Assembly: GCF_022539505.1 (NCBI RefSeq)
Contig: NC_061510.1
Location: forward strand, 262,703,687-262,767,686
DNA: 64,000 nucleotides
Source: Lolium rigidum
Lineage: Eukaryota > Streptophyta > Magnoliopsida > Poales > Poaceae
Direction of reading: 5' to 3'
The position numbers were made by a program, and so were the translations under genes. Each line of letters opens with the position of its first letter. Position 1 is the first letter of the stretch. The notes beneath the pieces were generated by a model that saw only the letters and a list, made by a program, of their open reading frames with translations, did no database searches and was not told where the DNA came from. Below are positions 11,232-22,477 of the stretch, piece after piece.

Positions 11232-11920
11232 ATTTTTTCCCTTTACTTTACACAGGGCCTCCTTTTTCGCCCTTTAGTTTCGTATTTATCCTATCAATGA
11301 GCACTTAAGTTTCAATTCTTGTTAAGCATTGCAGAAATTTAAAGCATCTATGACCGCGCCACCGTGAACCTTGCTTACAAGTAACGGTACAACGTAACGC
11401 GCGGTAGAAGATTGCGCCCCAAGGGAAAAACTTCCACGAGTGCTGCAAAGAAAAACAAGGACATTAATCCTTCCCTCTGCTTCAGATGCCTCTACGAGTG
11501 CCGCAAAAAGCAAGAGTTTGGAAAACATAAGACAACCCACGTTCGATATTTCACTTATGGAAATATCAAAGAACAACGGGCTCATCGGCAGAACCATTGC
11601 ACCCGAAATATTCGAGAGTGACTGTCGAAACTTACAATCGGTTAAAAGCAAAGTTGCGCATACAACAGGTTTAGCAAAACCTGCAACACGAGCTGATCAC
11701 TCATAATGATTTGCTGACCAACCAGTATACATGCATATAACGGGCAATTAAGATTTTCTCCTTCAAAAATTTGCCAACGGCACGGTAAAAGTACATATTC
11801 ATGTATTTACCAACTAACAAGTTTCGGCTTAACAATCCTAACACTTGGATGGATTAGCCAATGCAATTCATTTTACAAAAATAACTTTACATCCTAACGT
11901 CACCCTTGCGGAGTTTCCCT
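11232..11920 (+). other. Element B spacer where pol is absent
   Basis: No conserved protein is seen on either strand. The sequence is AT-leaning with scattered short ORFs. It marks the boundary between the sense genes and the antisense genes, and no remnant of reverse transcriptase or integrase is recognisable. Confidence 0.6.
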
Positions 11921-12742
11921 TTATTCAGGTACCTTCGAATCCTCCTCAAGCCTGTCGACAATTATGTTGGCAGGCAATAATACCTTCGGGTACAGTTCTT
12001 CAAAATCGCCAGTTGCGTTGGCAATAGATAGCAAACAGGCTGAGGGATAACGAGCAAGCACAAGGGCAAGCGTACACTTGGCCCCCGCAAAAACTTGAGC
12101 TCTCACCAAGTCCCGAATCTTCTTGGCGTTCCCAAATTCGGACATCGAGTTAAAAGCGTAGGGGGAATTGCATTCAAAGGAAACATCGTCTTCCAAACCA
12201 CCCTCATAGCTTTGTAACACTTGTCAAAGAATTGGTGGACTTGTTGGACCCGATCCTGAAATTTCGCAATAGCCGAAGCCTTCGAGTGTTCTCGCCGTGA
12301 AAATCTCTTCGGATGAGGAAAGCTGGGTTAAAGCATGCACTCGCTCGTGTATCCGCTTGTTCTCTTCCGCACGATTCAAAGCTATGACTCGGCAAAAGAA
12401 TCAATAAAGAGTCAGACAAGGCGTTGCTGACAAAAGGGCAAAGGAGTCAGGAAACTTACAGTTCAAACTCTCGGTAGCTTTATGCAGCTCAGTAAGAGTG
12501 TATCGTTCCACGTCGGCTGCAATCTCGCTCTTCATATTGACAATAGCAGCCAAGGCATAAGTGCTGCGCAGGTCCTTCTCCATCTGCGTAATCCGATCCT
12601 TCATACGCTGGATCCGATCACTTTCAAGAAGGGCACCCGAAGAGTCATCAACAAACGAGGGCACTCGGGAAGACTCCGCAGGGAACACCGTTACAAAAGG
12701 ATGATGGATATGGTACAGCTGAGCATCCGAAGTAACTCCCAT
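11921..12742 (-). pseudogene. Element B second antisense gene (frameshifted)
   Basis: The first exon (from ATG 12742) carries a coiled-coil-like segment (RIQRMKDRITQMEKDLRS) and ends ...TESLN at a GTAAGT donor. The second exon starts after ...GTCATAG at about 12383 (ALNRAEENKRIHERV). Two shifts of frame follow (near 12290 and 12150) before the closing segment IRDLVRAQVFAGAKCTLALV and stop at 11921. I recall the same order of motifs in antisense ORFs of other grass Tat elements, so it was a real gene now broken. Function unknown. It lies downstream of, and in line with, the larger antisense gene. Confidence 0.6.
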
Positions 12743-12875
12743 CGGGAGAAGTACAAGAAGAAATATTATAACAAAAGTGTGCTAACAACATTGCTAGCAC
12801 GGAGTTTATTACAATCATAAGTTTTGCGGCAGAACAATGTTTCACATCAGCTCAAGCATAAGTTTGCTACAAGAA

Positions 12876-15492
12876 TCAAGGGGCCTGGGTCTGAGTCGAT
12901 AAACTGGGTCCAGTCGACGACTTCCTTGATGAAACCAGTTCAAGGAGCTGTCGAGCACAAGTAAGGGCAGACGCTTTAAAGGCGCTTAGGTCAGCAAGCT
13001 GCCCGTCTTGCTCTTTCGGCAGCCCCTTAGTCATCTCTTCAATATCACCCTTAAAGTCGTAACCCATCATAAGCTGGAAGGCTAGGACAGCACCATAAGT
13101 GCGCGGTGTACGCTTGAATACCTCGATCACCTCCTTGGTGTCAACCGCGAAGGCATCGATCAGCTGCCCCAGGGTCTTGTCTTGCTTGATCTTGGGAAAG
13201 ATCATCGAGTGCATCCGTGCCAGGGCACCCTTTCCCTTCACAAGAAGCTCCTGCGTAAGCTGGTGAGAGGCAAGAATCATCGACGTAGCGTTTGCCGGGG
13301 AATTGTCTGGAACTCTGTCCGGGGCATCGGCGAGGATGTTCGCCGCTTCGCAGGGGAAAGAAAGAAAAATACATTGGCCAAAGAATCGAATCCATAAGTG
13401 CATCAATCGACAGAGGTGTATAAAATAGTACCTAGCAAGGCCAAAGAAGACTGACGAAGGGCTTCATCCTTTTCGGCTGCCCGAGCTTCAGCCAACAGCC
13501 TGGATGCTTCCTCCTCCTTCAGCTTCTCCTTCAGCCAGCCCAGTTCTTCCTTCAAAGAATCAACTTCTTGGCGAGCCTCAGCAGCTATCTTGACTGCGCC
13601 ATCTAATTTCGAGGAGAAAGACTTGACTTCCTTTTGTAGCCGAGCCTTGTCAACTTCCAGAGAAGTGAATTGGGAGGCAAAGACCTCCAAAGAGGAAATA
13701 ACGCCTCGCAGGTCCTTAAGAAAGAAGGATGTTTTACCAAGAAATTGTTAAGCAAAGCACATTCCAAGAGATTTGCATCACAATTAAAAAAGGACCTACA
13801 GAAGGAGGAGTCGCGGCGGCAGTAGTTGGAGAAGCATCTTTCCCCTTGGAAAGAGAAGAAGCTGTTGATGCTTGAGCCGTAGGGGCTGCCTTAGGAGCCG
13901 AAGCTTCGGAAGCTACTATGACCGGCGGGGCAGCGTCAGATTTGGCTTTCTTAGTCGGAGGCTCGATAAAGCCTTCGTCGCTGCAAAGAGGGATGCCTGA
14001 CAATGGTTACAAAAGGAGTATGAAAAATAAAAGGGCAAATATAACTTCAGAGAAGAAACTGCTTACATGTCGAAGAGATCATCTTCATCGGCAAAGCCGT
14101 CGGTTGATCTCTTCGCAGGTGAAGCCCTGGCCTCCTCCGCAGCTGCATCAACAAAGGTATCACGATCAGCGTTGTCATTACGCATTGATCCATCTGCGTC
14201 ACCAGCGTCATCGGCTGAGGAAGGAAGGTCGAAGTGAGCAACTTCAAAATCTATTGGACCATTATATTTGTCCTCTGGGCCTGTGTGCTCGACAGTGTGA
14301 AAATCTACGGGGATTGAGGATCCTCTCCCCTCAGAAGTATCATCCGGCGAATCATGCATATTCTCAGAAACTATGGGGATCTGTCAAAGAAAATAACAAG
14401 TAAGAACAATGGAAACCATGTCAGCCAAGAAAAAGCAGCAAAATGAGGACATGAAGAAAGAAAAAATACCTTTGATGGTGGATGGTCAGCGTCAAGGGGA
14501 GTGTAAGAAGAAACCAACGGAATCGAATCTTCCTGGGTAAAGGAAGTAAGACGACGGACTTCATCAAGCAACTCCTTTTCCGACAGATCGGCAGCGTTAA
14601 TCCTGGTCTCGTCCTTTGGACCTGAGTACAACCACATCGGGTGAACTCTGGCCATGGCTGGTTGCACTCGACGTTTCAAGAATACCGCTGCCACCTCTGT
14701 GCCGATCATAGTTTGGCCATCGGCCTCTTTGATTCGAAGGAATTTAGTAAATAGTTCTTCGGCTGCTACTCTTTCATCGGGTGAGAGGATATTCTTCCAG
14801 GAATTCTTGGGCTTGGCTTCGGAAACATCGGCAAAGCAAGGAAGCTGAGATTCGGGTGACAGGGAGTCCTTGATGTAAAACCATTTCAGCCTCCACCCTT
14901 GCACGGAATCTCTCATTGGAAAATTGAAGTAATTGACCTCTGAGCGAGCTACAAACCCCACTCCTCCGGTGACAAAGTATCCATTACTGCTGTTGTATCT
15001 CTTCACATAGAAGATCTTTTTCCACAGCCCGAAATGAGGTTCGATACCCAGAAACTCCTCACAAAGGGTGATGAACACAGCAACGTGGAGGATTGAGTTG
15101 GGGGTAAGTTGCCATAGTTGAATTTCGTACGTTCGCAAGAGGTGGAGGAGGAATCCATGGGTAGGAAGCGAAAGGCCTCGGTACAGGAAAGATAAGAACA
15201 TCACGGTAAAGCCAGCAGGGGGATCAGGCTGAGAAATCGCACCTCGAAGGATCACGTTTCCCTCTTCGGAAGAAATCAATCCCAGGCTTCGGGATCTCTT
15301 CTCGTCACGCTTGGTGACGGTTGATGCCACCCAATCTCCGGGCTTGACCTTTGAACTCGACGGCGCTGGCGGCGCTGGAGCTGGGGGAGGAGCACTTGGA
15401 GCGCTCCCCTTCGGAAGAGAATAAGAGGACTTGGCGGCGGCGCCTCCGCTGGTAGAACTGGCAGCGGCGGCAGGATTCTTCTTCTTCACCAT
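12876..15492 (-). CDS. Element B antisense gene with putative 'gypsy type transposon' (Transposase_28-like) domain, 5 exons
   Basis: ATG at 15492. The exons I read are 15492-14470, 14380-14067, 13980-13800, 13714-13432 and 13345-12876; every intron is GT...AG. The total is 2271 nt, divisible by three, with no internal stop (756 codons plus stop). The N-terminus is Lys/Ala/Pro-rich. The core domain lies in exon 1, with FLLHLLRTYEIQLWQLTPNS, LHVAVFITLCEEFLG and DSVQGWRLKWFYIKD; this pattern is the family Pfam calls Transposase_28 (putative gypsy type transposon). Exons 2-3 are acidic and disordered, with an NLS-like PPTKKAKSD. Exon 4 is a heptad-like coiled coil. Exon 5 is helical. No catalytic activity is known for the family. 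It is read opposite to the element transcript, so splicing would only occur on an antisense RNA. Confidence 0.8.
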
Positions 15493-16484
15493 TGTGAGAT
15501 CTGATGAAGATTGGAAAAGCAGTGGTGGCGGCGCAGCAACGGCAAAGGGAGGAAGAAGGAAAAGAATGAGGAGATGGTACGGAAAACGTGGAGAAGATTA
15601 GAGATTTCTCGCCCTTTGGAGATTTTGAGGAAAAGATAAGTGCTATGTAAGCACGTGGCGCTTGAAGAAAGAGTAGAATCGGCGGCCCATTATTCCCACG
15701 TTGTGCAAAAATCGAGGAGGTACCTCGATCGCCACGCGTGCAATGGTCAAGCCCTAAAAACTACCCGCGCAGAGCTAGGGTAGGCCCGTCAGGTCACGTC
15801 CTGTCAATCAGCCCACAGCAATTACACGTCATCAGTGACGTCATTAAAAACAAAACTTGAAGCATTCGAAGGAAAAAAAAGAAAAGCTATCGGATGAAGG
15901 ACTTGAGTCTACGCCCGGCTGTAGACATCTGTACCTAGACTCGGGGGCTACTCCCATCGGGAGCGCTGACGCGCACCCGATAAAATGAAGACTCGATAGA
16001 ATGAGCAGTCGAAGGAAGAAAGTTTGAGTCTGCACTCGGTTGCAAGCGCTCGCAACCAGACACTCGGGGGCTATTACTCCCATCGGGAGCGCGTAATGCA
16101 CACCCGATAGAAGTTTTTTGCACTCCAGGATCATGCCCGGGGACTTGATTCTGTGTAGGGTAACGTTGTTTTTCCATCGGCAGTTAACCAAACAAAAGTT
16201 GGGCATGTTACTCATTATCCTTTGCATAAAGAAAATATATCGGATGACCTATGAAAATCTGTGGAAAACATCGGCAGAGGAAAATATTCGAGTGGTACAA
16301 CTTGAGTCTACGCACGGACTGTGAGCATCCGTACCTAGACTCGGGGGCTACTCCCATCGGGAGCGCTGACGCGCACCCGATAAAATGAAGACAGAGCAGA
16401 TTCAAGATGAACAAGGACAACGAAGGAGAAGAACATCAGGAGAAGACATACTTTAGTCTCTACCCGAACTATCTTCGGCTAGAC
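15493..16484 (+). other. Element B pre-LTR region with repeated PPT-like modules
   Basis: No gene is seen. It contains three modules of an ACTCGGGGGCTAC-like purine tract followed by the hairpin CTCCCATCGGGAG (15939-15963, 16062-16089 with a small insertion, 16339-16363), each followed by GCGCACCCGATAAAATGAAG or a close variant. The promoter of the antisense genes must also lie here or in the 3' LTR. Confidence 0.7.
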
Positions 16485-16497
16485 ACTCGGGGGCTAC
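16485..16497 (+). other. Element B polypurine tract
   Basis: ACTCGGGGGCTAC directly abuts the 3' LTR TGACGTGGG. It is the fourth copy of the motif repeated upstream. Confidence 0.85.
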
Positions 16498-17039
16498 TGA
16501 CGTGGGCACTACCCTTCGGGTAACCCACATTACCCTATCCTGTATTGATTAATTGGAGGCCCATGAAGACACATGAAGGCGAGATGGGCCACTAGGACGG
16601 CGCACCAGAAGGTTCCTTGACGGGCAAGACAAGGAAGCGATCGAACAAGGAAAGATCGGATCTAAAATTACTGTAAACTTAGTCGTACTCGGTGAGACCT
16701 CTTGAGACCTAGCCTTCTATATAAAGGCCAGGAGAGGGGCTACCGAGGGACACGATCAATCTTAGCAATCTTAGCCAGCAAAAGCTTAGAGCTAGGTCAC
16801 CTTAGCAATAGCCATCTCGACGAGATCTCAGCCGAACTATTCGGCACCCCATTGTAATCCATTATCATCATAATCAAGAACAGACAGGCAGGACGTAAGG
16901 GTTTTACCTCATCGAGGGCCCCGAACCTGGGTAAATCGCTCTCCCCGCTTGTCTGTGAACCGATGTCTCGTGTCAGCTTGCAGGATTCCATCAACCCTAA
17001 GCCCCTATCGGAGGGCATTGGCGAGGAGTACCCTCGACA
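16498..17039 (+). repeat. Element B 3' LTR
   Basis: It is 542 bp, the same length as the 5' LTR, with a handful of substitutions seen by eye (for example TGACGTG against TGATGTG). It ends CCTCGACA before ACAGA. Confidence 0.95.
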
Positions 17040-17044
17040 ACAGA

Positions 17045-17526
17045 CTCGACCGGAAACGGCCCGAGTCGATCAACCGCGTACCTTTTCGACCCAAGTCGCC
17101 TTGTACCTCTATATAAGCACCTAGGTCATCCCCTTTACCCCTTAGACAAGATTTAGGCTTAGACATGGATTTGAGCTTTGTCTCCCTAGGGTTTCATCCC
17201 CTTTGTATCAAGGCTACCCTTGTTGGATGATTGGATTTGGTGTGTGAGATTCTAGTGCTACCCACTCTCTCTCTCCCACTCCTAGATTCATCTCCCTCAC
17301 CAATCTCTCCGCTCGGAATTCTACCGCGCGTCTCTTCCGGGTTGATTCTATTGGCGTGGTCCATCGAGCCACGGGGGTAAGTATCGATTGTATCGGGTTG
17401 GTGTGCGTGCGTGAGTTCCTCGTGTTCTTCGTGTTCATCGTGTTCTTCGCGCTCTCCCTCTCTTCCCTCTTTGGATTTCGGGTCAACCGCGAGATCGGGC
17501 CACACACGGGGTCTTAGACCTCATCA
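17045..17526 (+). repeat. Element A 3' LTR, second part
   Basis: It resumes with CTCGACCGGAAACGG right after the B target duplication and matches 1575-2055, including the TATA box and a 2-base CT expansion. It ends CTCATCA before GTGAA. Confidence 0.92.
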
Positions 17527-17531
17527 GTGAA

Positions 17532-17900
17532 GGCCCATGAAGTATCCAGATCCAGTACGGCCTTGATGGAAGGCGGATCCTTGACGTACACGGCAAGATA
17601 TTGTACCGTAGTTAGGTAACTTGTATTCCGGCTAGGACTCTCCAATGTAAACCCTAGATCCGTGCGCCTTTATAAGCCGGATCCTGGGAGCCCTAGAGAT
17701 ACAACCACAATTCATTGTAACAACATGGAAGCGCCTAGATAATTCCAGACAAGCAGCAGTAGGCCCTGTCATCGTGCAGGTGTTCCGAAGCTAGGTAAAT
17801 CGCGTACCACTGTCCCGAGGACTCTCCACCCTATGGCCCACACTTCTTCTCCCCCCCGTGAGGAGCCCTCCTCGGAGGTACCGTCGAATAGGCAATGACA
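17532..17900 (+). repeat. Element E 5' LTR, second part
   Basis: It continues E's LTR after element A: GGCCCATGAAG..., the TTTATAAG core promoter (about 17670), GAGGTACCGTCGAATAGG and the end AATGACA at 17900. GTTGG follows, the first bases of the E/D-type PBS region, so this is a 5' LTR and not a solo LTR. Confidence 0.85.
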
Positions 17901-18006
17901 GTTGGACAAGACGGTCTACTTGACCTCCAGCTTTGTAGAACTAGGGGAAGGAGCTGGTTTATATCCGAGGAAGGAGAGGATTTTCTTCGAGTTCGGCTTG
18001 GCAGCC

Positions 18007-19450
18007 TGATACGTCTCCAACGTATCTATAATTTCTGATGTTCCATGCTAGTTTTATGACAATACCTACATGTTTTGCTCACATTTTATAATGATTTCAT
18101 GCATTTTCCGGAACTAACCTATTAACAAGATGCCGAAGTGCCAGCTTCTGTTTTCCGCTGTTTTTGGTTCCGTAAAGGCTGTTCGGGCAATATTCTCGGA
18201 ATTCGACGAAACAAAAGCCCAAGGCCTTATTTTCCCCGGAATGTTCCAGAACACCGAAGGAGAGCCGGAGGGGGCCAAGGGGGCCCCACACCACACCTGG
18301 GCGCGGGCCCACCCCTGGCCGCGCCACCAGGTGGGGAGGGCGCCCTGGTGCCCCTTCGACGCCGCCTCTTCGCCTATAAAATCCCTCGTGACCTAAAAAC
18401 CCGACACCAATTGACGAAACTCCAGAAAGACTCCAGGGACGCCGCCGCCATCGCGAAACTCCGTTTCGGGGGACAAAAGTCTCTGTTCCGGCACGCTGCC
18501 GGGACGGGGAATTGCCCCCGGAATCCATCTCCATCGACACCACCGCCATCTTCATCGCCGTCGCTGTCTCCCATGATGAGGAGGGAGTAGTTCTCCCCCG
18601 AGGCTAAGGGCTTTACCGGTAGCTATGTGGTTCATCTCTCTCTCCCATGTGATCTTTATGTGATCATGAGCTTTGTATCACTATTAATCTATGTGATACT
18701 CTAGTGATGTTATTAAAGTAGTCTATTCCTCCTTCATGATGTAATGTGGACAGTGTGTGCATCATGTAGTACTTGGCGTAGGTTATGATTGTGATCTCTT
18801 GTAGATTATGAAGTTAACTATTACTATGTACTCTAGAGTTACTTTAATATGAACTCCGGATTCACTCTCCATGGTGTGACAGGTGACGGTGTTTGCATCG
18901 TGTGTGATTCCTTTATGACGTTGTGGAGCTTGTTTACTCCGGCTTGAGGGTGCTCTCGTAGCCCTACACAATGAATGGTGTTTGTTATCCAACAATAGAG
19001 TCTTTGAAAGTAGCATAAGAGAAGAGAAGTTATTTATTTATGTGATCATTGTTGAGAGTGTCCACTAGTGAAAGTATGATCCCTAGGCCTTGTTTCCGAA
19101 TATCGAAACTCCGTTTACTTACTGTTCTACCGCATGTTTACTTGCTGCCATATTTATTTCAGATTGTTATTACCACTCATATTCATCCATATCACTTGCA
19201 TCTTACTATCTCTTCGCCGAACTAGTGCACCTATACATCTGACAAGTGTATTAGGTGTGTTGGGGACACAAGAGACTTCTTGTATCGTAATTGCAGGGTT
19301 GCTTGAGAGGGATATCTTTGACCTCTACCTCCCTGAGTTCGATAAACCTTGGGTGATTCACTTAAGGGAAACTTGCTCGCTGTTCTACAAACCTCTCGCT
19401 CTTGGAGGCCCAACACCGTCTACGAGGAATAGAAGCGTGCGTAGACATCA
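18007..19450 (+). repeat. Element G 5' LTR
   Basis: It starts TGATACGTCTCCAACGTATC and ends GTAGACATCA. GCCTATAAAATCCC at about 18370 is the likely core promoter. Several short ORFs at 18100-18590 on both strands are low-complexity GC-rich LTR sequence. Confidence 0.93.
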
Positions 19451-19460
19451 AGCTATTTTC

Positions 19461-19478
19461 ACGGCGCCATTGCCGGGG
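19461..19478 (+). other. Element G primer-binding site
   Basis: ACGGCGCCATTGCCGGGG lies ten bases after the LTR. The matching site in H, TGGCGCCGTCGCCGGGG, resembles the tRNA-Asp-type primer site; G's copy has diverged at a few bases. Confidence 0.6.
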
Positions 19479-19623
19479 AGGTAAGGTAAAAGGTATTCAC
19501 ATCCTCCGACTACTAAGCTATTTCCTAGCACTGTTGCCGGTGTGTGAGTGCTCGAAGCTATTTCCTTTTGATCCTGCAATTGCATCTTTTTGTTTCTTGT
19601 TTTTCTTTCACTAGTTAGGCATA

Positions 19624-20417
19624 ATGGAAAACAACAACAAAATTAGAGATCTTTATGAACTTTATATTGAACTAGGACATGATGTGTTTGAAGAGAGAAT
19701 TAAAAAACCCATGGAACTTTGTTTGCAAAATAGTTGTAGCAATGTTATTAGCATGAACTCTTTGAACACTAATATTGCTAATGCTATGGAAGAATTTAAG
19801 CTTGGGAAGCTGGTTGTGACATTTTTAGTCCCCCATGTTTTGAGGAGAAAATTTTCTTTGATGATACTTTGCCTCCCATTTATGATGATTATAATGATAG
19901 TGGTATTTTGGTGCCACCTACTATGGAGGATAAAGTTTATTATGATTATACCATGCCTGCAATTTATGATGATTACAATGATGGTTGTGATAGTTTTACT
20001 CTCACTATTACTAATAAAATTGATTATGCTTATATGGAGAGTAATGATACTTTTATGCATGTGAATAAGAATGCTTTATGTGATAGTTATATTGTTGAGT
20101 TTGTTCATGATGCTACTGAAAGTTATTATGAGAGAGGGAAACATGGTTATATGCATCTTAATAATATTAAGTTTCCCCTCTTTATGTTGAGAATCTTGAA
20201 ATTGTGCTTGTGTTGCCTTTATATGCTTGTTGCTTTGTGCTTACATGACTTGTTTATTTATAAGATTCCTTTTCATAGGAAGTGGGTTAGACTTAAAAGT
20301 GTTTCTTATTTGCTTTTGATGCTCTCTTTTGCTTCAACTCTTATTTCTTGCAAGAGCATCATGAAAATTACTGAGCCCATCTTAATGGCTATAAAGAAAG
20401 CACTTCTTGGGAGATAA
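19624..20417 (+). pseudogene. Element G ORF with conserved C-terminal membrane-like domain (frameshifted)
   Basis: ATG 19624 (MENNNKIRDLYELYIELGHD); the frame shifts near 19825 in a T/C run and then stays open to TAA at 20417. The second half has an acidic Tyr/Asp-rich part (IYDDYND twice), then ALCDSYIVEFVHDATESYYE, a hydrophobic stretch of about 25 residues (20190-20265) and YKIPFHRKWVRLK. The segments CDSYxVEFxHxATExYYERGK and YKIPxHRKWVRLK are shared with element H, so this is the family's protein. I see no similarity to gag, pol or a known envelope. Function unknown. Confidence 0.6.
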
Positions 20418-22398
20418 CCCATGTTTTATTTTGCTACTGTTTTGTTGTGTCTTGGAAGTTGTTACTACTGTAGCAACCTCTCCTTATCTTTATTTTATTG
20501 CATTGTTGTGCCAAGTAAAGTCTTTGATAGTTGATACTAGATTTGGATTACTGCGCAGAAACAGATTTCTTGCTGTCACGAATTTGAGTAGGCCTCTCTG
20601 TAGGTAACTCAGAAAAGTCTGCCAATTTTCGTGTGTGATCCTCAGATATGTACGCAACTTTCATTCAATTTGAGCTTTTTCATCTGAGCAAGTTAAGTGC
20701 CCCTGAAAAATTCGTCTTTACTGACTGTTCTGTTTTGACAGATTCTGCCTTTTATTTCGCATTGCCTCTTTTGCTATGTTGAATGGATTTATTTGTTCCA
20801 TTAACTTTCAGTAGCTTTGTGCAATATCTAGAAGTGTTAAGAATGATTATGTCACCTCTGAATATGTAAATTTTTGATTATGCACTAACCCTCTAATGAG
20901 TTTGTTTTGAGTTTGGTGTGGAGGAAGTTTTCAAGGGTCAAGAGAGGAGGATGATATAATATGATCAAGAAGAGTGAAAAATATAAGCTTGGGGATGCAC
21001 CCGGTGGTTCATCCCTGCATATTTCAAGAAGACTCAAGCATCTAAGCTTGGGGATGCCCAAGGCATCCCCTTCTTCATCGACAACTTATCAGGTCACCTC
21101 TAGTGAAACTATATTTTTATTCCGTCACATCTTATGTGCTTTACTTGGAGCGTCTGTGTGCTTTTATTTTTGTTTCGTTATTTTTATTCTCTGAATAAAT
21201 TCATGCTTATGTGGGAGGGAGACACGATCCGCTGTTTCATATGAACACTGGTGTTCTTAGCTTTACTTTTAATGTTCATAGCGAAGGTTGAAACTGCTTC
21301 GTTCATTGTTATATGGTTGGAAACAGAAAATGCTTCATGTGGTAATTGGTATATTGTCTTGAATAATTTGATACTTGGCAATTGTTTTGCTCAAATAGAT
21401 CATGTTTAAGCTCTTGCATCATGTACTTTGCACCTATTAATGAAGAACTACCATAGAGCTTGTTGAAATTTGGTTTGCATGATTGGTCTCTCTAAAGTCT
21501 AGATATTTTCTCGGTGAAGTGTTTGAACAACAAGGAAGACAGTGTAGAGTATTATAATGCTTGCAATATGTTCTTATGTAAGTTTTTCTGTACCGGTTCA
21601 TACTTGTGTTTGCTTCAAACAACCTTGCTAGCCAAAGCCTTGTATTGAGAGGGATTACTTCTCGTGCATCCAAATCCTTGAGCCAAAAACTATGCCATTT
21701 GTGTCCACCATACCTACCCACTATGTGGTATTTCTCTGCCATTCCAAAGTAAATTAGGTGAGTGCTACCTTTAAAATTTCATTCTTTGTCTTTGCAATAC
21801 ATAGCTCATGGGAAAATAGCCTTAAAAACTATTGTGGTAAAGAATATGTTACTTATGTATCTTATTTCTTATAAGTTGCTTGTTGAGCGGTAACCATGTT
21901 TCTAGGGACGCCATCAACTATTACACCTTTGTTGAATATCATGTGAGTTGCTATGCATGTTCGTCTTGTCTGAAGTAAGGGTGATTTATCATGATCAAAT
22001 GGTTTGAGTATGCATATTGTTAGAGAAGAACATTGGGCCGCTAACTAAAGCCATGAATCATGGTGGAAGTTTCAGTTTGGACATTAATCCTCAATCTCTT
22101 ATGAGAATATTATCTGTTGTTGAATGCTTAAGTATTAAAGAGGAGTCCATTATCTCGTTGTCTATGTTGTCCCGGTATGGATGTCCTTAGTTGAGATCTA
22201 TCAAAAACGAGAAATCAAATGCGATCTATCTCCTTGGACCTTTGTACAGGCGACATAGAGGTACCCCTTTGTGACACTTGGTTGAAACATATGTTAGGCA
22301 ATGATAATCCATGTAAATCCAAGCTAATTAGGACAAGGTGCGAGCACTATTGGTATTCTATGCATGAGGCTTGCAACTTATAGGATGTCTTATGCATA
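20418..22398 (+). other. Element G internal non-coding region
   Basis: No gene is seen. Two PPT-like motifs AAGCTTGGGGATGC are at 20985 and 21044, the second opening into the perfect hairpin GGGGATGCC-CAA-GGCATCCCC (21050-21070). The sequence is colinear with H 35168-37600. The LINE target site ends it. Confidence 0.75.
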
Positions 22399-22477
22399 AC
22401 ACATATGAATTAGACTCCCACGCCCGTCCATCCACCTCCACGCCGGCGATCACCTTGGTTTCTAGATTTAGATCTCC

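Larger units (their letters stand above)
7427..17039 (+). mobile_element. Element B: Tat-type gypsy retrotransposon lacking polymerase and integrase
   Basis: Two 542-bp LTRs (TGATGTGGGCACTACCC / TGACGTGGGCACTACCC to CCTCGACA) are flanked by the perfect duplication ACAGA (7422-7426, 17040-17044). Between them are gag, protease, a spacer, two antisense gene regions and a polypurine tract. No reverse transcriptase, RNase H or integrase can be found: the protease frame ends at 11231 and antisense genes follow. The LTRs differ at only a few bases, so B moved recently, presumably with enzymes supplied in trans. Confidence 0.93.
1011..17526 (+). mobile_element. Element A: non-autonomous gypsy-like LTR retrotransposon (contains element B)
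   Basis: It is flanked by the perfect duplication GTGAA (1006-1010 and 17527-17531), with LTRs starting TGATGCGGGG and ending CTCATCA. The order is 5' LTR, initiator-Met-like PBS, a 1.5-kb leader, one long ORF with a zinc-knuckle pair and a decayed reverse transcriptase, polypurine tract, 3' LTR. The 3' LTR is split by element B. The two LTRs (1045 and about 1047 bp once B is removed) differ at only a dozen or so positions that I could spot, so the insertion is fairly young. There is no integrase and no usable polymerase, so it would need a partner element. Confidence 0.9.

Noticed and set aside
820..17900. E-type LTR as a solo LTR
   Set aside because: The five bases on either side (AAAAG and GTTGG) do not match, and GTTGG is the start of the family's PBS region, so it is a 5' LTR whose element continues at 41619.
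18097..18590. Overlapping ORFs of about 150 codons on both strands
   Set aside because: They lie inside the G LTR, recur in the other LTR copies with different lengths and frames, and are low-complexity GC-rich sequence.
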